In this document: in pieces, positions 24,993 to 31,904 of the stretch
How positions within the stretch are numbered: position 1 is the first letter of the stretch
Layout of the letters: every line of letters starts with the position of its first letter
Assembly (NCBI GenBank): GCA_905480285.1
Contig: CAJQPT010000240.1
Location: 1-41,848 of the forward strand
DNA from: an uncultured bacterium
GTDB taxonomy: Bacteria; Planctomycetota; UBA1135; GCA-002686595
Reading direction: 5' to 3'
Length of the DNA: 41,848 nt
Translations under genes and position numbers: made by a program
Notes under the pieces: model-generated
The model's input: only the letters and a program-made list of their open reading frames with translations
Database searches by the model: none
What the model was told of the DNA's origin: nothing

Positions 24993-25700
24993 ATGAACGC
25001 GAACTCCCTCCTCGCTCGACTGGCACCTGCAGCTGCTGCCGGCCTCGTCTTCCTTTCGACGGCGACTCCGGCCATGGCCCAGAACACCACGGCCGGTGAC
25101 GTCTTCAAGAACGCTGGCCCGGTCGGCTGGTGCATCATGCTCCTCTCGATCGTCGCGCTTGCGGTGATCATCGAGAACACGATGTCCCTGAAGCGCGACA
25201 AGCTCGCACCGCCGGAGCTCATCGACGACATCGAAGTCCTCTTCAACGAGGAGAAGTTCCAGGAGGCCATGGACCTCTGCGAGGAAGAAGAGACCTACTT
25301 CACCCGCGTCTGCGGCGCCGGCATCTCCAAGATCGGGCACTCCTACGACGTGCTTGAGAAGTCGCTCGAGGAGATGGGCGACGAGGAGTCGATCAAGCTC
25401 CACCAGAAGATCGGCTGGCTCTCCCTGATCGCCAACGTGGCCCCCATGATGGGACTGCTCGGCACCGTGATGGGCATGGTCACCGCGTTCAACGAGATCG
25501 CTCGCTCGCAGGGCCAGGCCAACCCGGCCGACCTCGCCGCCGGTATCTCGCAGGCGCTCCTGACCACCATGCTCGGCCTGATCGTTGCCATCCCGGTGAC
25601 GGCGGCCTTCGCCTTCCTGCGCAACCGCCTCATCAAGACGATCATCGAGACCGGTGCCATCGTCGAGGACCTCTTCGAGCGCTTCCGCCCGCAGACCTGA
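24993..25700 (+). CDS. exbB: MotA/TolQ/ExbB-family proton channel subunit
   Basis: 235 residues. ExbB-like proteins form a pentameric inner-membrane collar around ExbD and use the proton gradient to drive an envelope partner. Residues 1-29 are a Sec signal peptide (cleavage AMA-QN), a known feature of some family members. TM1 is about 42-62 (GPVGWCIMLLSIVALAVII). The cytoplasmic domain is 65-135. TM2 (about 141-165) has IANVAPMMGLLGTVMGMV, the P-x-x-G-L-x-G-T-V family signature. TM3 (about 184-208) has LTTMLGLIVAIPVTAAFAF. Two exbD-like genes follow on the same strand. Upstream lie TPR and secretin genes rather than tonB or tolA. ATG 24993 begins the signal peptide. Confidence 0.93.
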   Translation: MNANSLLARLAPAAAAGLVFLSTATPAMAQNTTAGDVFKNAGPVGWCIMLLSIVALAVIIENTMSLKRDKLAPPELIDDIEVLFNEEKFQEAMDLCEEEETYFTRVCGAGISKIGHSYDVLEKSLEEMGDEESIKLHQKIGWLSLIANVAPMMGLLGTVMGMVTAFNEIARSQGQANPADLAAGISQALLTTMLGLIVAIPVTAAFAFLRNRLIKTIIETGAIVEDLFERFRPQT

Positions 25701-25706
25701 GCCGCT

Positions 25707-25777
25707 GCCGGCGACGGCGGGGCTCCCACCGGGAACCCGCCGGCCGCCGGCTAACGGGGTCGGGATTGTCCCGCCCC
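25707..25777 (+). terminator. Two tandem hairpins between exbB and exbD1
   Basis: Hairpin 1 (25707-25751): GCCGGC and GGCGGG pair with CCCGCC and GCCGGC. Hairpin 2 (25756-25777): GGGG-T-CGGGA, loop TTG, TCCCG-CCCC. They start 7 bp after the exbB stop. No T-tract follows, so partial attenuation or 3'-end protection is more likely than full termination. Confidence 0.4.
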
Positions 25778-25838
25778 GCCAACACCACGACTCAGAGAGA
25801 GGCCCACGCGCCGCTGAACGCTCCAACGGAGACTGCAC

Positions 25839-26348
25839 ATGAACCTGGCAAAGCACGACTCAGAGACAGATATGGAGATGGACATGACGCCGATGATCGA
25901 CGTCGTCTTCCTCCTGATCATCTTCTTCATGATCATCACGGACATGACCCAGCAGGACCTGGAGGACGTTGACCTCCCGGTGGCTGAGCATGCCCAACCG
26001 GATAAGCCCGACCCCAAGGAGTGGCGGCCGGTCATCAACGTCCCGCACGACGGGACGATGATCATCAAGAAGAAGACCTACTTCGACCCGGACGTGAACC
26101 TCGGCCCGGAGAAGTGGAACGACCTCGATAAGTGGCTGAAGTTCGCCGCCGACAACATGGAGCGCGCTCCGATCGCCCCCGGGAGCAACATCGAAGTGCC
26201 CGATGAGCCCGTCCTGATCCGCGCGGACCAGGTCACGCCGTTCAAGTACGTGCAGTACATCATGGAGCGCTGCGGTCAGGACGGAACGCAGATCTGGAAG
26301 CTGCAACTCGCCGTCTCCACCCCCGACACCAACGAGGGCGGCGAGTGA
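25839..26348 (+). CDS. exbD: ExbD/TolR-family protein 1
   Basis: 169 residues. ExbD dimers sit inside the ExbB pentamer and carry the proton-accepting Asp. A short cytoplasmic N-terminus leads to MDMTPMIDVVFLLIIFFMII. Asp21 is the conserved membrane aspartate and the helix spans about 18-38. The periplasmic domain (about 45-169) has the family's strand-helix pattern. It is longer than usual, with an insertion of about 50 residues (DPDVNLGPEKWNDLDKWLKF and on) before VLIRADQVTPFKYVQYIMER. A GGAGA sits ahead of the start. The gene follows exbB by 138 bp and precedes a second exbD by 61 bp, so both ExbD proteins may serve the same ExbB. Confidence 0.9.
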   Translation: MNLAKHDSETDMEMDMTPMIDVVFLLIIFFMIITDMTQQDLEDVDLPVAEHAQPDKPDPKEWRPVINVPHDGTMIIKKKTYFDPDVNLGPEKWNDLDKWLKFAADNMERAPIAPGSNIEVPDEPVLIRADQVTPFKYVQYIMERCGQDGTQIWKLQLAVSTPDTNEGGE

Positions 26349-26352
26349 CCGG

Positions 26353-26378
26353 CGGGGCGAGCTCGCTCGCCCGCTCGG
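26353..26378 (+). terminator. Hairpin between exbD1 and exbD2
   Basis: CGGGGCGAG, loop CTCG or shorter, CTCGCCCG, starting 5 bp after the exbD1 stop. Short spacing to exbD2 and no T-tract; more likely an mRNA-processing or attenuation element than a terminator. Confidence 0.3.
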
Positions 26379-26409
26379 TCCGCCCCCAACACAAGGGAGT
26401 CAAATAGAC

Positions 26410-26949
26410 ATGGCCAAGAAGAAAGGAAGCGCCCTCGGCGAGATCATGAACGAGAAGTGCGAGCTGCAGATGACGCCGATGATCGACGTCACCTTCCTGC
26501 TGCTCATCTTCTTCATGTGCACGCTGAAGTTCAAAGTGCTCGAAGGCAAGCTCGGCGCGTATCTCCCGAAGGACGTGGGCGTCAACACGAGCCAGGCTGA
26601 GCCGGTCGAGAAGGTCGACATCCGCCTCGACGTGCTGCAGCCCGGCGAGAAGATGCGCGTGACCCGGGACGGCCTCGTGCCCTACACGGATGACGACGTC
26701 GAGGCCAACCGCCGCTTCGTCTACAAGCCCGGCTCGCGGGTCATCCGGTACACCGTGGGTTCCAAGCGGACCAGCGAGCTGTCGGAGGTCGTCGACTCAC
26801 TCAAGGCCTTCATCAAAGCCGAGCCCGAGAAGAAGGCCACGATCGACCCCCGGACGGACATCAACAACCTCGATGTGGTCCTCGTGCTCGACGCCGCGAT
26901 GGACGCCGGGTACACGGACATCACGTTCAAGGGCTCGTTCGAGCGCTGA
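26410..26949 (+). CDS. exbD: ExbD/TolR-family protein 2
   Basis: 179 residues. The lysine-rich cytoplasmic N-terminus is followed by LQMTPMIDVTFLLLIFFMCT, with the conserved membrane Asp26. The periplasmic domain differs in sequence from ExbD1: KLGAYLPKDVGVNTSQAEPV, DIRLDVLQPGEKMRVTRDGL, then a helical VVDSLKAFIKAEPEKKATID and ending in VVLVLDAAMDAGYTDITF. That last segment is a recognisable ExbD C-terminal half. The start has AAGGGAG upstream. It is the last gene of the motor unit, with the strong terminator at 27006-27043 about 56 bp after its stop. Two non-identical ExbD proteins with one ExbB suggest a heteromeric ExbD pair or alternative partners. Confidence 0.9.
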   Translation: MAKKKGSALGEIMNEKCELQMTPMIDVTFLLLIFFMCTLKFKVLEGKLGAYLPKDVGVNTSQAEPVEKVDIRLDVLQPGEKMRVTRDGLVPYTDDDVEANRRFVYKPGSRVIRYTVGSKRTSELSEVVDSLKAFIKAEPEKKATIDPRTDINNLDVVLVLDAAMDAGYTDITFKGSFER

Positions 26950-27005
26950 TCGCGAGAGGTCTTGGCCCCAGAGGCCTCTCGGTCCGCCACCGGCGGCCCA
27001 TCCCG

Positions 27006-27043
27006 GCAGCACCCCCAGGCGATCCATCGCCTGGGGGTGCTGC
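27006..27043 (+). terminator. Strong intrinsic terminator after exbD2
   Basis: A perfect 18-bp inverted repeat: left arm 27006-27023, 2-nt centre, right arm 27026-27043, then TCATCTTGG. The stem carries five consecutive C-G pairs. It closes the TPR-ExbB-ExbD unit and could also work for transcripts from the other strand. Confidence 0.85.
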
Positions 27044-27114
27044 TCATCTTGGTGAGCATCGGATCTCCCCTCGGGAGCAGAGTCTCCCATCGGACCAGGG
27101 GGCTTCCCCTGGGC

Positions 27115-27190
27115 AGGAGCTCCCCGGTGGAACGGAGGCTCCCCGGCTGAAAGGAGGCTCCCCGGTTGAAAGGAGGCTCCCCGGGAAGGG
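27115..27190. repeat. 19-nt tandem repeat, about 3.5 copies
   Basis: Unit AGGCTCCCCGGYTGAAAGG. Near-perfect copies run 27136-27154 and 27155-27173; a truncated copy starts at 27174 and a degenerate copy lies upstream. Intergenic. Confidence 0.8.
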
Positions 27191-27416
27191 ACTTGGGGCT
27201 CGCTGTGGGGTGGGAGCCTCGAGGGGGCCGTGGCGGAGCGTGAACCCCAAGGCGAGCAAGGGGATGAGCCTCTCCCGGAGGACCACGAGGGGAGATCGCT
27301 CCGCGCGGGCATCGCCTTCAGGCCCCGATCGAGTCGGAGGCGCTCCACAAGACGCAAGCCCAACGCACCCTCGGGCGCGGGCAGACCCCGGTCACCGTCC
27401 GCTCAGCGCTGCCCCT

Positions 27417-27491
27417 GGACCCCAGATCGACGGACCCCAGATCGACGGGCTCAAGATCGACAGCCTCCAGATCAACGGGCTCCAGATCGAC
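27417..27491. repeat. 15-nt tandem repeat, 5 copies
   Basis: Unit GGACCCCAGATCGAC / GGGCTCCAGATCGAC in exact 15-nt register. One minus-strand frame reads as (V/A)DLxx pentapeptides, but no gene is supported. Confidence 0.85.
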
Positions 27492-27981
27492 CACCCGAGC
27501 CTTGAGCCGCTGGCCCGGTGAGTTGGCCGGCGGGGCACCTCGCGATCTCCCCGCCCCACTCTCACTCGAGATCCACTCCGGCTCGCCCAGGATCGACTCC
27601 AGTTCTTGTGTTCGCCCCGGCCCCCAGGCCCCCGGGCCCCCGGGGCTCAAGGCACTACGCCCCCCCTCCGACCCCAAGCTTCAATCTCGGATCGGCCCCC
27701 TCCTCTTGGGAGCAAAGGGCGCTGCATCACCTCTCCGCCGCCCTCCGAGTCGCTCTCTCCCCGTGGCCCCCGTCGGCCGGGCTGCCGATCACCGAGGCAG
27801 CGAGGCGGACCAGCGGCGCCCCCTCCCCCGCCCGGTTCGCCAATCCATTGCCCTATCCGTCCAGTGACGGCCGAGTCCCACGTGGCGCGGTCCCAACTCC
27901 GCGGCCTGCTGGACCCCCTCTACCCGGCGGCGAGGTGCCCCGGCCGACCTCAGTTCATGGGGGTGATTCGCCTCAGGGCCT

Positions 27982-28010
27982 TTGACGGTCCCCGACCCCT
28001 TCCTTACTCT
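27982..28010 (+). promoter_or_regulatory. Putative sigma-70 promoter of secretin gene 2
   Basis: TTGACG (27982-27987), 17-nt spacer, TACTCT (28005-28010), about 276 bp before the ATG at 28286. It repeats the promoter of secretin gene 1 in both hexamers (one base different), in spacer length and in leader length. Confidence 0.5.
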
Positions 28011-28285
28011 CTTGGACCCATTCCTTCTTCCCGGCAAACGCAGCACGCGTCCACTGGAAAGAGAGTTCGGGCGCGGTGGCTCCCCAGCTGCTGTCGATCT
28101 CGGCCCGTCGGTGACCTCCCACAGAGAACGCCCTGGTCCGCGTGTCCCTCCCCCCCCAAAGTTCGTCGACTGCGATCCGGCTAATCCCCGGTAGCCAATC
28201 GATTTTCTACCGGTAGCTGCAGAGGTCTCGACACCTCCACGCTTCCTCCCCCCACCTCCTTGCATTCGACGTGAGTCTTCCCCGC

Positions 28286-30922
28286 ATGAGGATCACCGGC
28301 CCCGCCCTCAACGTGTCCTTCCTGCTCATCTCCGGCAGCGCCTCTATGGCTCTCCTGGGATGCGCTTCGACCTCTTCCGAGGCCCCCCAGGACGCCGAAG
28401 TCAGCACGACCAGCGAAGGTCGCCGCGCCACTATCGACCCCTCCACGATCGAACGCGCTGGCGGCGCTGCCGCCGCGCAGGATGATCAGGCCGGGGACGA
28501 CGCTGAGCTCCTGACCCTGCGCGAGCAGAAGAACAGGCTGCTCTTCGACTCCGCCATGGCACGCGCCTCCGAGATGAAGCAACAGCTCATGCTCGAAGAG
28601 GCGTTGGCCCAGGTCGATCGAGCGCTCGCCATCAACGGCGAGAGCCTTGAGGCGAAGCGAATGCGCGCCGAACTGGCCGCGTTGCTCGACCGCCCCGACG
28701 GCGTCAACGCCATCGGCGACGCGGAAGCCTCCCGGTTCTCGCTGAAGCTCGAGCAGCTCAAGGTCGCCGTCCGCCAGGACCTGAGCGACGCCAAGATGAT
28801 GAAGCAGCGCGGCGACTACGCCGGCGCCATCGCCGAGCTGCGGCTTGCCCGAACCAAGATCGAGGTCGGTGGATACGACATCGACTGGGAAGGCACGGAC
28901 GTCGAGGTCCGCGATCTCCTCGCGCAAACCGAGCAAGAGCGCAGCGTTGCTGAGAAGTCCGAGAAGGACATGACTCGGAGGGAGGCCTTCGAGATGCTCA
29001 AGCAGAAGGAGACCGCCGAGGCGGACCGCCAGCAGGCCCAGGTCGACCTCATCGTCACCGAGGCTGCGACGGCGTTCGAAGAAGGCCGATACCGGGACGC
29101 TGAAGAGGCCGCTCGCCTCGCGCTCACCAAGCAGCCGAGGAACGACCAGGCCGAAGAGATCCGCACGGCGGCCTTCCGGGCCAGCCGTCAGCAGGTTCAG
29201 GCGGACTACATCGTCAAGAAGAGCGAGCAGTTCAAGGAGTACCGCGAGCAGCTCGAGGAGATGCGGATCGCCCGCAACGAGATCATCACGCTTCCCGACG
29301 CCGACGAGTGGCGCCGCAAGTCGATCCTCCGCTCCAAGCGCGTCTACAACCCCTCGAAGAAGATCTCCCCCATCGAGGCGGAGCTTCGGACGGCGCTCGC
29401 TACCACCAAGGTGACGCTGCCGAGCATCGAGGACGAGGAGAGCCTGAAGGTCGTGATGGGCTACGTCGCCGACTTCACAAACCTCCCCATCATTGTCGAC
29501 CAGGCCGCCGAGGACCTCGTCTCTGATGAGGGCGTCGTCTACAACTTCAACTTCCAGAACGAGTTGTCCGCCGAGCAGGCGATCAACCGGATCGTCGCCG
29601 CATCAGGCGAAGAGATCCGCTGGACGATCATGTTCGACGCGGTCCTCGTCACCAGCGCCGAGAAGGCCGTCGGTGCACCGGAGCCGGTCGTGCACGACGT
29701 GTCCGACCTGATCTTCGCGCTCACGGACTTCCAGGGCCCGCGCATCGACCGGATCCGTCTGATCGACCAGCTCGAGGACGACGACGGCGGCGGCCCCTTC
29801 GGCGCCATCGGCGAGGCACCGCGGATCATCGAGCTGGAGAACCTCCAGACGCTGATCACGGACACCGTCGCGCCGGACTCCTGGGAAGTGGAAGGTGTTG
29901 GCATCGAGGTCGGCGAGACCAACCTGCTCGTCACCCAGACCCCTGAGGTCCAGATGCAGATCGTCGAGTTCCTGAACGACCTCCGTCGCTTCAACTCGTC
30001 GCTCGTCACCATCGAGTCCAAGTTCCTCGAGGTCACCGACAACTTCATTCAGGAGATCGGGAACGACTTCCGCGGCCTGGATGACTGGGTGCTGGAGGAC
30101 GTCACGAACGGCCTCGAGGACCAGGCATCGCTCGGCCTCGACAACGGCGGCACGGGCACGGACGGCACGAACGCGGCCGGCGCGCCCAGCGCGGGTCTCT
30201 TCTTCGACGATGGCCTGGACGGCGCCTTCAGCGCGACCACCCAGAACTTCTTCGAGACGGCTCTCGGCAGCAGCCTGAGCACCATCGGGGGCCTGAGCTT
30301 CCAGATGACCTTCTTCGACGACTCGGAGGTCTCCTCGATTCTCCGCGCCGTGGAGAAGAGCGAGAAGAGCGAGATCGTCAACAGCCAGATGCTCAGCGTC
30401 CAGGACTCCCAGCGCGCCTACGTGGCGGTGCTGAACCAGCGCGCCTACATCCAGGACTTCGACGTTGAGGTCGCCCAGTTCCAGGCGGTCGCCGACCCGG
30501 TGGTCAACGTCCTCAACGAGGGCGTGGTCCTCGACGTGCGACCCACCATCCTCGAGAACCGCCAGTGGCTGCGGCTCGAGATTCAGCCCACCGTGGCCAA
30601 GGTTGTCGCGCTCCGGAACTTCTCGACCACCCTCGGTGGCAACACCGCCCCGGTCGAGTTCCAGCTCCCCGAGCTTGAGGTCCAGAGCGTGAACACGAGC
30701 GCCTTCCTCCCGGATGGCGGCTCGCTGCTCCTGGGCGGGCTGTCCCGGATCCGCAACATTGAGCGCCGCGCGGAAGTCCCGTGGATTGGGCAGATCCCGG
30801 TCCTTGGCTTCCTCTTCAAGAGCGAGGGCTTCAACGACGAGCGCAGCTCACTCATGGTGCTGGTCAAGGCCACGATCACCAACATCCGCGAGTCGGTCGC
30901 GAACTCGCTCGAGTCCCAGTGA
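28286..30922 (+). CDS. Secretin-like TPR lipoprotein 2 (GspD/PilQ superfamily)
   Basis: 878 residues. MRITGPALNVSFLLISGSAS then MALLGC gives a clear lipobox, with Cys26 lipidated. Helical and TPR-like units follow at about 75-330 (EEALAQVDRALAINGESLEA, RGDYAGAIAELRLARTKIE, EEGRYRDAEEAARLALTKQP). An STN/N0-like domain lies at about 385-460 (VVMGYVADFTNLPIIVDQAA, FQNELSAEQAINRIVAAS). An N1-like segment, LLVTQTPEVQMQIVEFLNDL, lies at 547-566. The secretin domain comes after about 655 (RAYVAVLNQRAYIQDFDVEV, GVVLDVRPTIL, LPDGGSLLLGGLS, VPWIGQIPVLGFLFKSE). Its layout parallels secretin protein 1, so the two are diverged paralogues. An in-frame GTG at 28271 is possible, but ATG 28286 gives the better signal peptide. 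A terminator follows 41 bp after the stop. Confidence 0.88.
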   Translation: MRITGPALNVSFLLISGSASMALLGCASTSSEAPQDAEVSTTSEGRRATIDPSTIERAGGAAAAQDDQAGDDAELLTLREQKNRLLFDSAMARASEMKQQLMLEEALAQVDRALAINGESLEAKRMRAELAALLDRPDGVNAIGDAEASRFSLKLEQLKVAVRQDLSDAKMMKQRGDYAGAIAELRLARTKIEVGGYDIDWEGTDVEVRDLLAQTEQERSVAEKSEKDMTRREAFEMLKQKETAEADRQQAQVDLIVTEAATAFEEGRYRDAEEAARLALTKQPRNDQAEEIRTAAFRASRQQVQADYIVKKSEQFKEYREQLEEMRIARNEIITLPDADEWRRKSILRSKRVYNPSKKISPIEAELRTALATTKVTLPSIEDEESLKVVMGYVADFTNLPIIVDQAAEDLVSDEGVVYNFNFQNELSAEQAINRIVAASGEEIRWTIMFDAVLVTSAEKAVGAPEPVVHDVSDLIFALTDFQGPRIDRIRLIDQLEDDDGGGPFGAIGEAPRIIELENLQTLITDTVAPDSWEVEGVGIEVGETNLLVTQTPEVQMQIVEFLNDLRRFNSSLVTIESKFLEVTDNFIQEIGNDFRGLDDWVLEDVTNGLEDQASLGLDNGGTGTDGTNAAGAPSAGLFFDDGLDGAFSATTQNFFETALGSSLSTIGGLSFQMTFFDDSEVSSILRAVEKSEKSEIVNSQMLSVQDSQRAYVAVLNQRAYIQDFDVEVAQFQAVADPVVNVLNEGVVLDVRPTILENRQWLRLEIQPTVAKVVALRNFSTTLGGNTAPVEFQLPELEVQSVNTSAFLPDGGSLLLGGLSRIRNIERRAEVPWIGQIPVLGFLFKSEGFNDERSSLMVLVKATITNIRESVANSLESQ

Positions 30923-30962
30923 TCGGTTGCGGGCCCACGTGGCCCGCTCCTGGAACGAACCG

Positions 30963-31002
30963 GAGAGCCCGGCGAACCTTCTAGGTCGCCGGGCTCTCTT
31001 AT
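30963..31002 (+). terminator. Intrinsic terminator after secretin gene 2
   Basis: GAGAGCCCGGCGA (30963-30975) pairs with TCGCCGGGCTCTC (30986-30998) around an ACCTTCTAGG loop, followed by TTATT. Classical stem and T-rich tail. Confidence 0.85.
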
Positions 31003-31113
31003 TGGTGAAGCTTCTTGAGGCCCAGGGAGGCCCGGCAAGGCCCGCCAGCAGGGTCCACCAGCGGTTCCTCGGAATCGGTGCGTGTGCCGCCGCGGCGGTT
31101 CCGATGGATCAGA

Positions 31114-31130
31114 TGCACGGACCCCGTGCA
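31114..31130. promoter_or_regulatory. Palindrome upstream of the HAD gene
   Basis: TGCACGG-ACC-CCGTGCA, a perfect 7-bp inverted repeat 39 bp before the ATG at 31170. It could be an operator or a small hairpin in the 5' leader. No regulator is implied by the sequence. Confidence 0.3.
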
Positions 31131-31169
31131 CAATAGAAGCGCCCGCCCCTCCGCCCCCCCCATCACGAC

Positions 31170-31892
31170 ATGAAGGCCGTCCTCTTCGACATTGACGACA
31201 CCCTCTTCTCCACCACGGAGTTCGCGAAGAACGCACGCGCCCGCGCGGTCGACGCCATGATCGAAACGGGGCTCGATGCGAGCCACGAGGAGATCGCGGC
31301 GGAACTGCAGGAGGTCGTGCGAGAGTTCGGCTCGAACTACAGTCAGCACTACAACAAGCTGATCCAGCGGCTCCCCCCCCACCAGAAGCGCGACGTGAAC
31401 CCGGCGCTGATCGTGGCGGCCGGGATGGCGGCCTACCACGACACCAAGTTCAAAGGCCTCTGTGCGTTCGACGACGTCGAGCCCTTCCTCAAGGCGCTCT
31501 CGAGGGCGAAGATCCGCACGGGCATCATCACCCACGGGTGGACGACCAAGCAGTCGGAGAAGCTCATTCGCCTCGGGCTCGTTCCGCTGCTCGGCCCGCG
31601 AAACATCTTCATCTCGGACCAGGTCGGCATCAGCAAGCCGAACGTGAAGCTGTATCAGCACGCCCTGCGTGAGATGGGCCTCCTCCCCGGCGAGGTCCTC
31701 TACGTCGGGGACAACCTCGCCCATGACATCGTCCCGCCGGTGAGCATCGGCATGCACACGGCCTGGATCCGCCGCGCCGCACGCGAGGGGCAGGACGTCG
31801 AGGCCGCGAACCCGGAGTTCATCGTGAACGACTTCCGCGAGCTCGCGACGATCCTCCGGGAGCGCTTCCAGGTCCCCCTCGAGGAGTTCTAG
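31170..31892 (+). CDS. HAD-superfamily hydrolase (subfamily IA, TIGR02253-like)
   Basis: 240 residues. It is a phosphatase-type Rossmann enzyme. Motif I is FDIDDTLF, where the first Asp is the nucleophile. Motif II Thr is in TGIITHG, the motif III Lys in GISKPNVKLY, and motif IV is VGDNLAHD. The helical cap lies between motif I and residue about 90 and includes EFGSNYSQHYNKLIQRL and AAYHDTKFKGL. Those cap segments, with KQSEKLIRLGL, recall the archaeal-type HAD group I know as TIGR02253, whose substrate is not established. The nearest general activity is phosphoglycolate or nucleotide phosphatase. It stands alone between a terminator and the repeat-rich stretch. No Shine-Dalgarno sequence is obvious. 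Confidence 0.9.
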   Translation: MKAVLFDIDDTLFSTTEFAKNARARAVDAMIETGLDASHEEIAAELQEVVREFGSNYSQHYNKLIQRLPPHQKRDVNPALIVAAGMAAYHDTKFKGLCAFDDVEPFLKALSRAKIRTGIITHGWTTKQSEKLIRLGLVPLLGPRNIFISDQVGISKPNVKLYQHALREMGLLPGEVLYVGDNLAHDIVPPVSIGMHTAWIRRAAREGQDVEAANPEFIVNDFRELATILRERFQVPLEEF

Positions 31893-31904
31893 ACCGTCCG
31901 GCCA

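Larger units (their letters stand above)
27044..28285. other. 1.2-kb gene-free region before secretin gene 2
   Basis: No ORF has convincing composition. It holds two tandem-repeat arrays (27115-27190 and 27417-27491) in its first half. In its last 300 bp lie a promoter-like sequence (27982-28010) and a long C-rich leader without a Shine-Dalgarno sequence. The part between about 27500 and 27950 shows nothing I can name. Confidence 0.6.

Noticed and set aside
27417-27491. Pentapeptide-repeat protein, (V/A)DLxx units on the minus strand
   Set aside because: Only five units, all explained by a 15-nt tandem repeat. The surrounding frame is Arg/Pro/Gly-rich with no real protein character.
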